Shown here one piece after another: positions 33,701 to 43,845 of a stretch of 64,000 nt of DNA; positions within the stretch are counted from its first letter, which is position 1; the number at the start of each line of letters is the position of its first letter. A program made the position numbers and the translations under genes. The stretch comes from Schizochytrium sp. TIO01. Lineage: Eukaryota > Sar > Bigyra > Thraustochytrida > Thraustochytriidae. The notes beneath the pieces were generated by a model. It saw nothing but the letters and a program-made list of their open reading frames with translations, did no database searches and was not told where the DNA came from. The stretch lies in NCBI GenBank assembly GCA_004764695.1, contig SMSO01000036.1, forward strand, positions 144,001 to 208,000. The letters run 5' to 3'.

Positions 33701-36700
33701 TCGAAGATCGCAGCGCACAGCTTGTACCCACACTGTGGCGATTTGTATAAAACAAGGTTCGACTTTCTCTTCTCTCAAATGATCGTCATATCTAAGAGAT
33801 AGTTTACATTTCTATCTCTACCAAGGTGCAGGGCATTTCGATAATTTTGTACTTGAAAGAGCTCGTGTCTATGTCGTATGGTCAATCAACACTGGTTTAT
33901 GAAAGGGTATCTTTGAGAGCAGTGCCACTTCCACCTGAACAGCAGCAATCTCCTCACCTGCCCAAGCCTTTCCCAAACATATGATTGAATCTAATAAGAC
34001 CTTGGCTCCGGAGCAAGCAATCTTCAATTTACTCGTTGTAATTTAGTTGATCTTACAGCGCAGCATTTACAGAGGTGCGTTTGTTCTTACACTTGCGAGA
34101 AAGCACACCAGACCAAGACATTTCTTGAAGGGGAAATCTGCCTTTTAGTTTCCTTTATAAAATCAAAGAAAAACAAAGATAGTGCGAATCTAAAATCATT
34201 GCAAGGTCTCATGCAGGCATACATGTCAAGCACTACCGTCGGCTGGGAGCTACAGATTTTATGGAAACTGCTTGAAGCGGCATATCAATCGATATTGAAC
34301 ACCATTGTTTAGCAAAAATAAAACGTTAAGTACTTCATATGTACGTGAATATCTTCAAAAATTAAAAAAATGACAGCTGGAAAAGAGAGATATTTTCCTC
34401 TTTCTTTTCTTTAAATAAATACGTAAATAAATGGAAATTAAAGAATAAAATAAAATAAAGAAATAAAAATGCTACTAGGCCTAGTAGTAAGTCAATAAAA
34501 TCAAAAGTAATGAGTAAATCAAAAGTTTAAGGAGACAAAAGATTTGGAAGGATACGCGGACGTCATCTCATATGGGAACTGAGGTTAACTCATATGGCAT
34601 ATCCACAGGAATTATGCGACCAGGGGTATTATATATATATTTAGTATAAAAAAAAGAATAAAAAAGAATACACACCCTTGCGGGCGCGAGTCTTGCGAAA
34701 CTGCGCATGTACAACAAACTCACTTGAAACTTTACCAGCGCGAGCATTGCGCTTTACATTGATCAAACAAGCTCAGCAAACGCTTTAAAACCTCTCTGGG
34801 ACTCGAATGCTTGTCCAGCTTCTCGCGCCTCTCCTGGGCAAAGCTATGGAGAATGAGCCGAAACGTCTTGGAGGGCCAAACACAATGGTCACTCCGACAT
34901 TTCAGACTCGTATTATCTTCTGCGCAACACAATGCCCCTGGAGTTGTCGTCATTCAGTCTAAGCAGGGAACATCAGCTGCCCCTGCAATGTCAATACAAG
35001 TTTTGTCCTAGTGTGGAGCTACGAATAACTAGCGAAGGAAAGAGTATCTTTTGGGTACCCTTTTGTTGTACAGGTGTTCGTTACTGGAGTGCGGGCCCCA
35101 CATTGGATACAAGTATTATGAAGCCGCGATCCTGGCTGTAGAAGGATCGATTGATGATCGATTCTTTGATTGATGGATCGATGAACGGATTGGTCTGTGC
35201 TTTCCTGGACTCGGGACTACAGTCGCAGCTTCGTGAAGGTCTCAAGGACTCCCTTCTCAAGCTGCTGCCCAGCCTGATCGCCGCCAGGGCTCAAGGCTTG
35301 GAGCTTCAGGGGAGGCGCGAGAAACGCATTGATGGAACGAATCAACAAATTAAACAAAACTGTTATAAGTTTTCTAAATTAAAAATTAAATAAATCTTAG
35401 TAATGTTTGTTCCATACATAGGACTGCTCTACCCACTGCTAGTGGCGGCAGGCTCGAGTGCGCTGTACTAAGACCATAGTCATTACACATAGGAGTGCCC
35501 AGCGTGGGTATGCTAGCGTATACCTTAGGAGGCGCAGGTCCGCGACTTGTTCCAGGAGTTCCCATCAATCAGGCGCTTCGAAGAATTGAGGTGAAGAATA
35601 GATTAGATAAGATAAGATAATGTGTCATCGAGGGGCATCCATCGCCTCAGGTTGGCGGCTGGAGGGGGGCGCAGGAGGGCCTCCAAAGGCGTCTCCGGGC
35701 TGGCAGGCAGCCGCAGCAGGGCGCCCTCCCTCGCGGAGGTCTCCAGCGATTCCCAGCCCAGACTCGAAGAGAAGGGGAGCGAAGCAGGAGAAACGTTTTT
35801 TTGATGATTGTTTTCTTTTTGTTGTTTTAATTTAGAAAGTTTCTTTGTTTCTGTCTTCTTCCGATAGCGCCCTTAGCAGTTGGCTAGGAAGCAGTAGCAC
35901 ACTGCTACCCAGGGTAGGCGGGGTAGGACCGTCTTAGGCGAAGTGGTAGAAGCGCGAGGGTAGAGGAGGCGGTAGGGGGTCCTAGAGGGCGCGGCTGCAA
36001 GTGGAGTATAGGCGGAATAGTTGACTTTGGGCGGAGTTTGTTTCACTTGGAGGGGGGAATAGTGCAGTTGCGCAAGTGGAGTATAGGAAAGGGAGGGGGA
36101 GGAAGAGAGGGAGAAATAATCGAAGCGAGAAAGAGTAAGGAAGTCCATAGTTGCAATCAGAGCGCCGCGGCGACCCGCCTCTCTTCGTGCGAGCGAGCGA
36201 GCGAGCGAGCGAGCTAGCCTGCCTGCCTGCCTGCCTGCAAGCGGCACAGCCCTGCTGCTGCCGCCTGACAGCCACGCACGCGTGGAGGAAGCGCAGGCCC
36301 CCGCCCGCGACGCAGCAGCTCCCTCCGCAGCGCGCCGCTCCACCGGTGGCGGCTTCCCTCTCTATCTATCTATTATCTATCTATCTATCTCTCTCTCACG
36401 CGCTATAGCTTTGGCCCGCTCGCACGCGAGTGAGCGCTACCTCGACGCACGACGCGGCGTTTTGCGCAAGACTGAGGTCGCCTGCGCGGGCCCTGGGATC
36501 GAGAAAGGACTCGTTCTCTATCGCGCTCCCTCCCTCTCTTCGTGTGTGTTTGTTTGTGCGAGGATCGGGTGTCTCCACAGCACGGCTCGGAGCTTTGATA
36601 GTGGTGGTGCTTCATATTGACCGTGGATAAACGGCGGAAGGCGACAACCTGGACCTGGACCTGGACCTGGAAAAGCTGACGTCTGCTAGGTTTTGTGGAT

Positions 36701-37364
36701 CGATTTACGATTTGGCGGCTTCTCAAGAAGCACGGGTAGCTAGATCATAATCTTTTCACGAAGATATTTTTGTGCGGGAGTATCTTGCGGAAAGGGATTT
36801 CCGTTCTGCGATTCGGACCAGGTGAACGTGGTTTGACGACAGAAGAGAGTGCTAGATCTAGCTCATAGAAGCGACGCAGGAGACCAGGGTAAGGCTTACG
36901 ACGCCAATCCTGCGAACTACTGTGTCGAGCAATAATTGTAGCGCGTGAAGTACCGATTAATGGCAGGACTTCGCAACGCGATTGGTCAGCAGTGTAAAAT
37001 CATAAGGTGGAAACTCCCGCCAGGACGTTGATAGTCAATTAGCCAGCAACCGAGCTGGCCGCAACACAAGGCTTTCACTCTTTCACGGCCGAGCGAGCCG
37101 GCGAGCGCCCCCGGCTGGGCGCTCTGCACTTCGTCTCTCTCGACTTGCGTTTTGAGCCGACCTTTTGATCTCAGTCAGCTTGATATTATCACACTCAGTG
37201 GATCATCTCCTTGGGCTCACTAGAACTTTAATACTTGCTCTTGAGGAACCGTTGATCAGTTTTGCGCATCATAATTGCTTGAATAACAGCAACGCGAAAG
37301 AAGACAAAACAAAACAAAAACAAAAAAAGGGATTTTTACGGAAATAAAAATAAAAATAGCCACG
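33701..37364. other. Intergenic DNA upstream of the TPS-like gene
   Basis: AT-rich DNA (34130-34680) is followed by islands of GC-rich, partly coding-like sequence. One is an ATG-started frame of 79 codons at 35154-35393 with a Leu-rich helical segment (reads LREGLKDSLLKLLPSLIAAR). Further on lie GAGC and CTGC arrays (36185-36240), TATC/TCTA repeats (36360-36395) and a TGGACC-type hexamer repeat (36647-36672). The last 700 bases should contain the promoter and 5' leader of the TPS-like gene. No gene is called. Confidence 0.5.
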
Positions 37365-40300
37365 ATGCCGTATCGTAGCTCACTAGGTCCCACAATGGAA
37401 GACGAGGCTCCGCAGCGTCGACCGCGCCTCATCATCTGCTCCAACGTTCTCCCTGTGATTCTCACTAAAAATGAACAAACCGGTATCTGGAGTGCAGAGT
37501 TCGATACTAAAAGTCTCTTTGAGGATGGACCCATGTACGTAGGCCTTCGTAACGTTGATCCCAACACTCAAGTGCTCTACATTGGCGTTCCCCGTGCTTT
37601 TATTCCAGATGGAGACCGTGGCCAAGTTACCACTTTGCTGGCAAACATGGGCTGTTACCCCGTCTACTGTGACCCTGTGCGAGCCCACAATCATTTCCAG
37701 GGCTACTGCAAGGGCATCCTTTGGCCCACTTTCCATAACGTTATCGACCTTTACGCACGTGCTGGCAAGGGAAGCAAGGTTTTTGAAGATAGCACTCAGC
37801 CAGATCCCGAGCACCAGTCGAGCAGCAAACCTGACCAGAACTGGGCGCCTGCACGCTCGTGGAGCCCCATGGAGGCAGAGGCCTGCTGGCCGGACTACTG
37901 CGCAATGCAGGGCCTGTTCTCCCGCAAGGCTGTGGAAATCTACTCTGAGGGAGACACTCTCTGGGTGCACGACTACCATCTCTTGGTTCTACCAAGTTAT
38001 CTTATTCGCAGAATCCCCAATGCTAAGATTGGCCTCTTTTTGCATGTCCCGTTCCCTTCCTCAGAAATCTTTCGTACACTGGCAACCCGTGAGGAGATTC
38101 TTCGTGCAATGCTCTGCGCTGATCATATCGGGTTTGATCTCTACGAGTACGCACGTCACTTTCTCACTGCCTGTAACCGCATGCTTGGTCTTAAATACGA
38201 GCCCAAGAAGGGCGGTGTCTTGGTGCTTCATAATCACGGCAGGGAAATCTCAATCACGTGCTCGCACATCGGATCCCACTCCTCTTTTGTCCACCGGGAG
38301 CTGGAATCTCACGAAATGCAAGCTATGGCCCGTCGCGTTGCGCTTTCACAACAGACAGCTGGCCCAATCGGAGGCAGTATGGAGCGCAGGCAAATGATTT
38401 TGGGTATCGATGAGGTTGAAGGCCTCCGCGGTCTTGGCCTTAAATTGCTTGCTTTTGATCGTCTTTTCCGAGACTACCCATATTTGCGTGACCGCGTCTT
38501 CCTGCGCCAAATTGGTCTCCGTCTTGACTCTCGCCCAGATGACTACAACCAGTGTCATGATGAGGTCCTTGGTCTGATTGCCCACATGCAACAAAAGTGG
38601 GGAAAACATTCCGTGGAGTACGAGGAGCGCGACAGTATCGACCTCGCAGAACGTCTTGCCATTATGCAGAACGCCGATGTTTATCTTAATACTTCCGTTC
38701 GCGTGGGTATCGACATGCTTCCGTTCGAGTATCTCATGGCTCGCCGCAATCCAGCTGGATGTGTGATCCTATCTGAATTTTCAGCCTGCTCTCGTGTTTT
38801 ACACGGGTCTCTGCGCGTAAACCCGTTCAAGACTAGTGCCTTGGCCGCAACCATTGAAGAAGCATTGTCCATGTCTGTGGCAGAACGCACCGCGCGCTGT
38901 GCTCGTGATCTCGAGCACATTGAACGCAACACCCTCCAAGCGTGGGCCAGCCGCATGCTCGAGGACATCAACGATGCCCACAATGACACTCGCGAGCCTG
39001 TTACCAAGTTTGGTGGTGGCTTTGGGACACGTCTTCTCATTCGCGCCAACGAGGTTCATAAGCAGCAGGAGCTCGACCATGTTGAGTTCTGCGAGTCATT
39101 CAAGTCCTCAAAGCGCCGTATTATCATTCTTGACTACAGTGGCACGCTTGTCGAGACCACAAGCATGAATATGTACATGAAGCGTGGTGGTACAGCACGG
39201 ACTTGGCACTACGAGAACGGTGGTTCCCGACGCCCCGGTGGCTGTCTGGAGACCCGTGACCCCATCTCCGACACCACTCGTGGACGTTTGATCGATCTCT
39301 GCCGTAACCGCTCCAATGTGGTTGTGGTCATGAGCTCTGACCTGCGAGACGAGCTTGCTCATGCCCTTGAAGGTATTCCTAACCTTGCTCTCATTGCTGA
39401 AAATGGGTTCGTCTTTAGAGCTCACCCTGGAGCACGCTGGGTCTCTGCGGTTGATGAGGAGGCAAGCGGTGGCGGTGACTGGTACGGTGGTAACTCGACC
39501 TCAGGCTTCTACGCGGCAGAAACTGAGCATCGCAGCACCACAAGCTCTGCAGGTGGCAGCGGAAGCGCTCACACCGACACCGATTCCATTGGCGGTGACT
39601 CCTCCGACGCGGCATCCCTCCCGGATGGAGCTCAGCACGAGATTCACGGCTGGCAGGAGTCTATTCGCAATATTATGAACAAGTACTCAAACCGTACGAA
39701 TGGTTCGTTCGTGTGGGAGAGTCCCTCTGCAGTATCTTTTAATTATGTCCTTTCGGACCCTGATTTGGGCTCGCTGCAAGCCTCTAACTTGCAGCTTGAG
39801 CTGGAGCAAGTAACCATTAGCATGCCTCTGACTGTTGAGTCAGGCAAAGGCGCCGTCACAGTTCGTCTGCGCGGTGTGAACCGTGGCACCGCTGTGCGTG
39901 AGCTGCTTGCTTACTTGGAAATGCACCCATTTACCGAGTCAGACTATTCGCCGGACCCCAAACATGCTGATGCTCACAAGTCTATTGACTTCTTGGCTTG
40001 CTTCGGTGACGACAACGAAGACGAACGTGCGTTCTCTGCTGTTAACAAATATCGTGGACAGAAGACCTCACATGTGACTTCATTCTCCGTCCGTGTAGCA
40101 AGCTCTGCCCACTCCAAGGCTAAGTACTTTGTACATGACACCGAAGAGGTCACTGAAATACTTGGAGCTCTGGTTGAGGCATCTACAACCCATAAGATTC
40201 GCCGCAACTTTAGTCAGGGTGGATTCGGTGCTGAGAACCGCAACGAGTCCAGCATCATGGGTAACTTTCGTACCAAGCAATCATATGTGACACTTTCTCA

Positions 40301-41120
40301 GCATGCTGAAAATGTCGCCAATAATGTACCCCGTGTGGACAGTGTGAAACCCCGAGCTACTTTGCCTCACACAATGTCATATGTTGCTAGCAGCGCTGAA
40401 CTCGCTGACATGTTCCAAGGTCAAGATACCATGCTCTCCTCAACGCCTTCACCAGCAACAATCCCCCCGTCTGCATCAGCCGGCCCGCCGATGGATCCGC
40501 GGCACATACCTCCTACTTCTCCTGCTCGTGAACTTGATACTGACATGGATGATGATGACTTTGCCAATGAAGATGATGCTGAAAGTGACTTTGGCGGCGA
40601 CATTGGTCAAGATCATGGCTACACCTTTGGTGATGACGATGATGATGATGATGCTGCCAATGGTGGTCCTTCTGGCGGTTATAAGAAGAACCTCAATCGC
40701 AGTACTGACGATGAGGGCGATAATGAACACACGGACGACGATGATGATGAAGGGCGTTATGGACAGGACAACCGCGTGGTGCGAGAATCATCCAATGGCG
40801 AACTGGTTGTTGTGGAAGATGGCAAGCGCAGATTGAATTCAGGAAGCCGCATGGCGTCTTCCAATGGCTCGCGATATAGTACCGATACGCTGGATTCAGC
40901 CTTCCATAAAGTCATCTTTGCGCCTGAAGAAGCTTCAGAAGTCCCTGCCAACAAGCGCCCACAGAGCGTCAAAAGCACGCCTTCACGTCGACCCAAGAGC
41001 GAATCCCAGGATGAGAGGAACCGCTTAGACGGCCATGATTTTACCAATGAAAACATCAAGCTGTTGTTGGCAGGACTTGCCGGAGCCTCTTTTACCTATG
41101 TGTTTCTGAAGTCAAGATAA
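37365..41120 (+). CDS. Trehalose-6-phosphate synthase/phosphatase-like protein, both active sites altered, C-terminal membrane anchor
   Basis: The 1251-residue protein has a GT20 (TPS) domain at about 25-555 and a HAD-type trehalose-phosphatase (TPP) domain at about 582-930. The fold is clear from LWVHDYHLLVLP, LFLHVPFPSSEIFR, DVYLNTSVRVGIDMLPFEY and GCVILSEFS. Key TPS residues differ. SNRLP is SNVLP, the GGL loop is absent, and the VDRLDYIKG segment that supplies Arg and Lys for UDP-glucose reads IDEVEGLRG (about 346). These changes recall plant class II TPS proteins, which are regulatory. The TPP motif I DYDGT is DYSGT (about 588), SGR is SSD, and the motif III Lys is Arg, while GDDNEDE remains. 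A long acidic Asp-rich linker (about 1060-1130) follows. A hydrophobic segment, LLLAGLAGASFTYVFL, sits at the extreme C-terminus and suggests a tail-anchored membrane protein. I infer a sensor or scaffold rather than an enzyme. Confidence 0.93.
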   Translation: MPYRSSLGPTMEDEAPQRRPRLIICSNVLPVILTKNEQTGIWSAEFDTKSLFEDGPMYVGLRNVDPNTQVLYIGVPRAFIPDGDRGQVTTLLANMGCYPVYCDPVRAHNHFQGYCKGILWPTFHNVIDLYARAGKGSKVFEDSTQPDPEHQSSSKPDQNWAPARSWSPMEAEACWPDYCAMQGLFSRKAVEIYSEGDTLWVHDYHLLVLPSYLIRRIPNAKIGLFLHVPFPSSEIFRTLATREEILRAMLCADHIGFDLYEYARHFLTACNRMLGLKYEPKKGGVLVLHNHGREISITCSHIGSHSSFVHRELESHEMQAMARRVALSQQTAGPIGGSMERRQMILGIDEVEGLRGLGLKLLAFDRLFRDYPYLRDRVFLRQIGLRLDSRPDDYNQCHDEVLGLIAHMQQKWGKHSVEYEERDSIDLAERLAIMQNADVYLNTSVRVGIDMLPFEYLMARRNPAGCVILSEFSACSRVLHGSLRVNPFKTSALAATIEEALSMSVAERTARCARDLEHIERNTLQAWASRMLEDINDAHNDTREPVTKFGGGFGTRLLIRANEVHKQQELDHVEFCESFKSSKRRIIILDYSGTLVETTSMNMYMKRGGTARTWHYENGGSRRPGGCLETRDPISDTTRGRLIDLCRNRSNVVVVMSSDLRDELAHALEGIPNLALIAENGFVFRAHPGARWVSAVDEEASGGGDWYGGNSTSGFYAAETEHRSTTSSAGGSGSAHTDTDSIGGDSSDAASLPDGAQHEIHGWQESIRNIMNKYSNRTNGSFVWESPSAVSFNYVLSDPDLGSLQASNLQLELEQVTISMPLTVESGKGAVTVRLRGVNRGTAVRELLAYLEMHPFTESDYSPDPKHADAHKSIDFLACFGDDNEDERAFSAVNKYRGQKTSHVTSFSVRVASSAHSKAKYFVHDTEEVTEILGALVEASTTHKIRRNFSQGGFGAENRNESSIMGNFRTKQSYVTLSQHAENVANNVPRVDSVKPRATLPHTMSYVASSAELADMFQGQDTMLSSTPSPATIPPSASAGPPMDPRHIPPTSPARELDTDMDDDDFANEDDAESDFGGDIGQDHGYTFGDDDDDDDAANGGPSGGYKKNLNRSTDDEGDNEHTDDDDDEGRYGQDNRVVRESSNGELVVVEDGKRRLNSGSRMASSNGSRYSTDTLDSAFHKVIFAPEEASEVPANKRPQSVKSTPSRRPKSESQDERNRLDGHDFTNENIKLLLAGLAGASFTYVFLKSR

Positions 41121-41597
41121 TTTACTAGATTTTTTTATCATTTCTCTTTTGCTCCTTTTATTACTTTCTAACTAAGCTTTCTTTCTTATCTTTGTTATTG
41201 GTTATGTTTTTCAGTTTAAAACCTTCCTTTATAAAGAGAAAGAAATCGCTGCCACTGCTGATGCTTTTCATTGTTTTGCAAAAGAAGAATCGCAAGTTGT
41301 TTTTTTTTTCGCATAATGTCGCCTCTTTGGCGTGCTATTCACTTTCTCTTGTAAATTCGATCAAACTTTTGCCTGAAATTTCGTCTGGAAAACGTAGACT
41401 CCTTGTCTGCTCAGTTAGTGTGGAATCGTAATTGCAGAATTTTGTTTAGAAATGACTTTTATGCATTTAAATTGCTACTTTGTCTACTTTGATCTGTGCT
41501 ATATCAGCATTCAGCAATGATCCAACTACTCCCCAGAGTGAAGTTGTGCGTAAGACATTTTTGCACCGAACGTGTTTCGTTTATTTTAGTTTACTAA
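41121..41597. terminator. Shared 3' region between convergent TPS-like and HIT genes
   Basis: T-rich, 477-base stretch between the two converging stop codons. It begins with TTTTTTATC just after the TPS-like stop and should carry both 3' untranslated regions. No distinct element is recognisable. Confidence 0.4.
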
Positions 41598-42101
41598 CTA
41601 GAGCTTAGCAGTCACCGTTGTAGATGTATGTTGATCATCTGAAAGCTCTTCGAGGAGGTCCGAAACTTGCTTGAACTGGCTTATATGCATAGCAGACGCA
41701 TGGACGCCCTCCAGGCGCATCGGCCAGCTGATACAGTGCATGTGCAGTTGCATTTGGGTGTTGAAAGGCGGTGTCATAAATCCATAAAACACCTGAAGCT
41801 CCCCACCGCCCTGTTGTTTGATTACCTCTTGGCCCACCTCATACATATGCTGTACCAGCGGAAGGTCAGTCTTCTTTAGTGAAGTCCACGCACGAATTCG
41901 TCTCTTGGGAATTACCAGATAATGGTGGTCTGCTGCTGGGAACTTGTCTTTAATCACAATGAGTGAGTCGTCTTCATATAGAGGATCTACAGGAAGCATC
42001 CCGTCCAGCATCATTACAAACACATTTGGTTTGAGTTGGCAAAGTGCCCAGTTCACCCAGACCGTTGTTAAGGTCGTGTAGTGCGAGACGACAGAGCCCA
42101 T
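41598..42101 (-). CDS. HIT-domain (histidine triad) protein
   Basis: HIT proteins are nucleotide hydrolases or transferases. The closest look is to the HINT3/aprataxin-like branch, which handles nucleotidyl conjugates such as adenylated intermediates. The 167-residue product has the strand and helix series of the fold: DDSLIVIKDKFPAADHHYLVIPKRRI, a helix ending VGQEVIKQQ, and the triad segment QLHMHCISWP near residue 119. The middle His, the nucleophile in known members, is present, and so is the third. The first His of the triad is Gln. The N-terminal 25 residues are not typical, so translation could start at a later Met (residues 31, 32 or 36). The gene converges on the TPS-like gene. Substrate cannot be inferred. 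Confidence 0.85.
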   Translation of the reverse strand: MGSVVSHYTTLTTVWVNWALCQLKPNVFVMMLDGMLPVDPLYEDDSLIVIKDKFPAADHHYLVIPKRRIRAWTSLKKTDLPLVQHMYEVGQEVIKQQGGGELQVFYGFMTPPFNTQMQLHMHCISWPMRLEGVHASAMHISQFKQVSDLLEELSDDQHTSTTVTAKL

Positions 42102-43845
42102 CGCACACAGAATCGCCTTCTCAGTCTCTTCCTAGATACGTAAAAGACCTTTGGATCACTTATTGCGCAAGAGTGTCTATCGTTTGCCTTGGTAAGTCTA
42201 CCTATGACGTCAATCGCGATTTGTTGGAGCTCTGGTGTCTCAGAAGACGGATTCGTCGAGAGCGCTCATTGACGGGTTTGAGCATTCAATTTTTAGTTTT
42301 CTCAGATTTAGGCAAAAACTGCTAGTATGTATTATTGGTTTATATAATGTGTTTTGGCCTTTATTTTTTATAATTCGAAGAGTACTTTAGCAGTAGACTA
42401 TAGTGCATGTCATTTCCCCTACAAGATCATTACACGTGAGGACAGCTTATGTTCTCCCTCTTCCAAGAAATAACGCAAAAAAATTCACTCGTTGGTGTTG
42501 CTGCGCAGATCTTCACTTCTGAGAGCGCAGTTTAGTATCCCTCCATCATCTTTTCAATTCCTAACTTCGCTCCTTTTTTTTCATCTTTTTGCCCACGTAA
42601 TTTTTAATATTTATTTATTCATAATCAATTCTTGACTCTTATTTTAATTAGAATAAATGAATAAATATATATATAAATATACATATATATAAGTAATGAA
42701 TACAGGTGCAAACTCTACCGGTGGTGGCTGCAAGACTAACCCCCTCCAGAAGTACTTCCTTTTTGGACAAGGTCGAGTCTTTGGAGATTTTGCAGTAAAA
42801 GCTGTAGGTCCAACTAGTTCGGCAAATTTCGTCAAAGAAGAAACTGAACGGTTATACATACTTACTTCCTTACTAACTGTCTTATTTCAAGCGCCGAGTT
42901 TGCAGTGGTTACTATCTGTTGCACACACTAATTACATCCATTTTGTTCTCCACGCTCCAGGCCACTCGACCTAGCTGCTGTCACAAAGCTTCAGGAACAG
43001 CACTGGCAGCGGCCTGATGTTGATCACCGTTGCAAATACTAATCAAGAAACTGTTGCAACGAAAATCATGCATTCAAGTGTTGTCACTTTTGACTAGCTG
43101 CTTCGAGCAGCAAAGAACGAAAACTCGATCGACGCCCTAAAGCGCGGAGATATCAAGTGGGGGAACTTGAATAGTGGCACCTCTGCTGATATGGGGAACC
43201 TGCTTCAAGGGACGGAATCCAACTTCAGGTAGATGAGACCGCGTAATGTAACTAGCTAACCTGCGGCCACGCTGCAACCACAAATGTCCGTTGAAAGCGA
43301 CGACCTAGATAAACTAGCACACAGTAGGCCTAGTACAGACAATAGATAAAAGCCTCTGCAAGAATATGAACGATCCAGAAGTGGAGCTGTCAGTGGTGTC
43401 TCTCATGCTCACTGACCAGAACCACGCCGCAGTATTTCAAGACGAACTCAGAGATTGATCCCACTAGCGAACCTTTCCTGCCAGGACATCCTGCTTTCAA
43501 TTGAGGTCAGCAAGCTTGGCGCTTCGGACCTTGTACTCGCGGTGCTGCGATTCATGTGGCCACTGGCGGTCCGAAGGCGCTGCGCTCATGCACGTTTAAC
43601 GTTCACAAAGGAAACCCGAACACAAACTTGCAATAGGAGTGGGGACGCTAGCCAGACCGGCCGCCCGCCAGCTCTCTTCACGCAATTCTGTTGTGTAGAA
43701 CCATCAGTAAATCACCGAAGTTGAAAAACAAGTGAGTAGGGGCTGTTGTAAAAGCAAATTGAGATCTCCTGAGGGTGCCTTATTCAATCGCAAGCTTTGG
43801 ACACGTGGCCTCGCGCAAGGCAACAACACATCCGAGTTTTCGGAT
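42102..43845. other. Intergenic DNA between the HIT and kinase genes
   Basis: Divergent promoter region of 1.7 kb, AT-rich around 42580-42690 with a TATA run. It includes a 92-codon ATG-started frame at 42696-42974, listed separately. The kinase frame is open without an ATG from 43711. The sequence CAAGTGAGTAGG at 43729-43740 resembles a splice donor, so a leader exon is conceivable. Confidence 0.45.
42696..42974 (+). CDS. Small hypothetical protein
   Basis: A 92-codon frame from ATG. The first half is Gly/Lys/Phe-containing and reads like globular protein (for example QKYFLFGQGRVFGDFAVKAV). The second half is hydrophobic (LYILTSLLTVLFQAPSLQWLL) and could span a membrane. A minus-strand frame of 71 codons overlaps it. 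No family is recognised, and it could equally be chance or part of a spliced transcript. Confidence 0.25.
   Translation: MNTGANSTGGGCKTNPLQKYFLFGQGRVFGDFAVKAVGPTSSANFVKEETERLYILTSLLTVLFQAPSLQWLLSVAHTNYIHFVLHAPGHST

Noticed and set aside
37555-38397. 280-codon plus-strand frame inside the TPS-like gene
   Set aside because: It is in a different frame from a clearly conserved protein and has no recognisable content; a shadow of the real gene.
43732-43845. Longer N-terminus for the kinase from GTG
   Set aside because: GTG is not a normal eukaryotic start. The sequence around it looks more like a splice donor, and the first ATG is at 43846.
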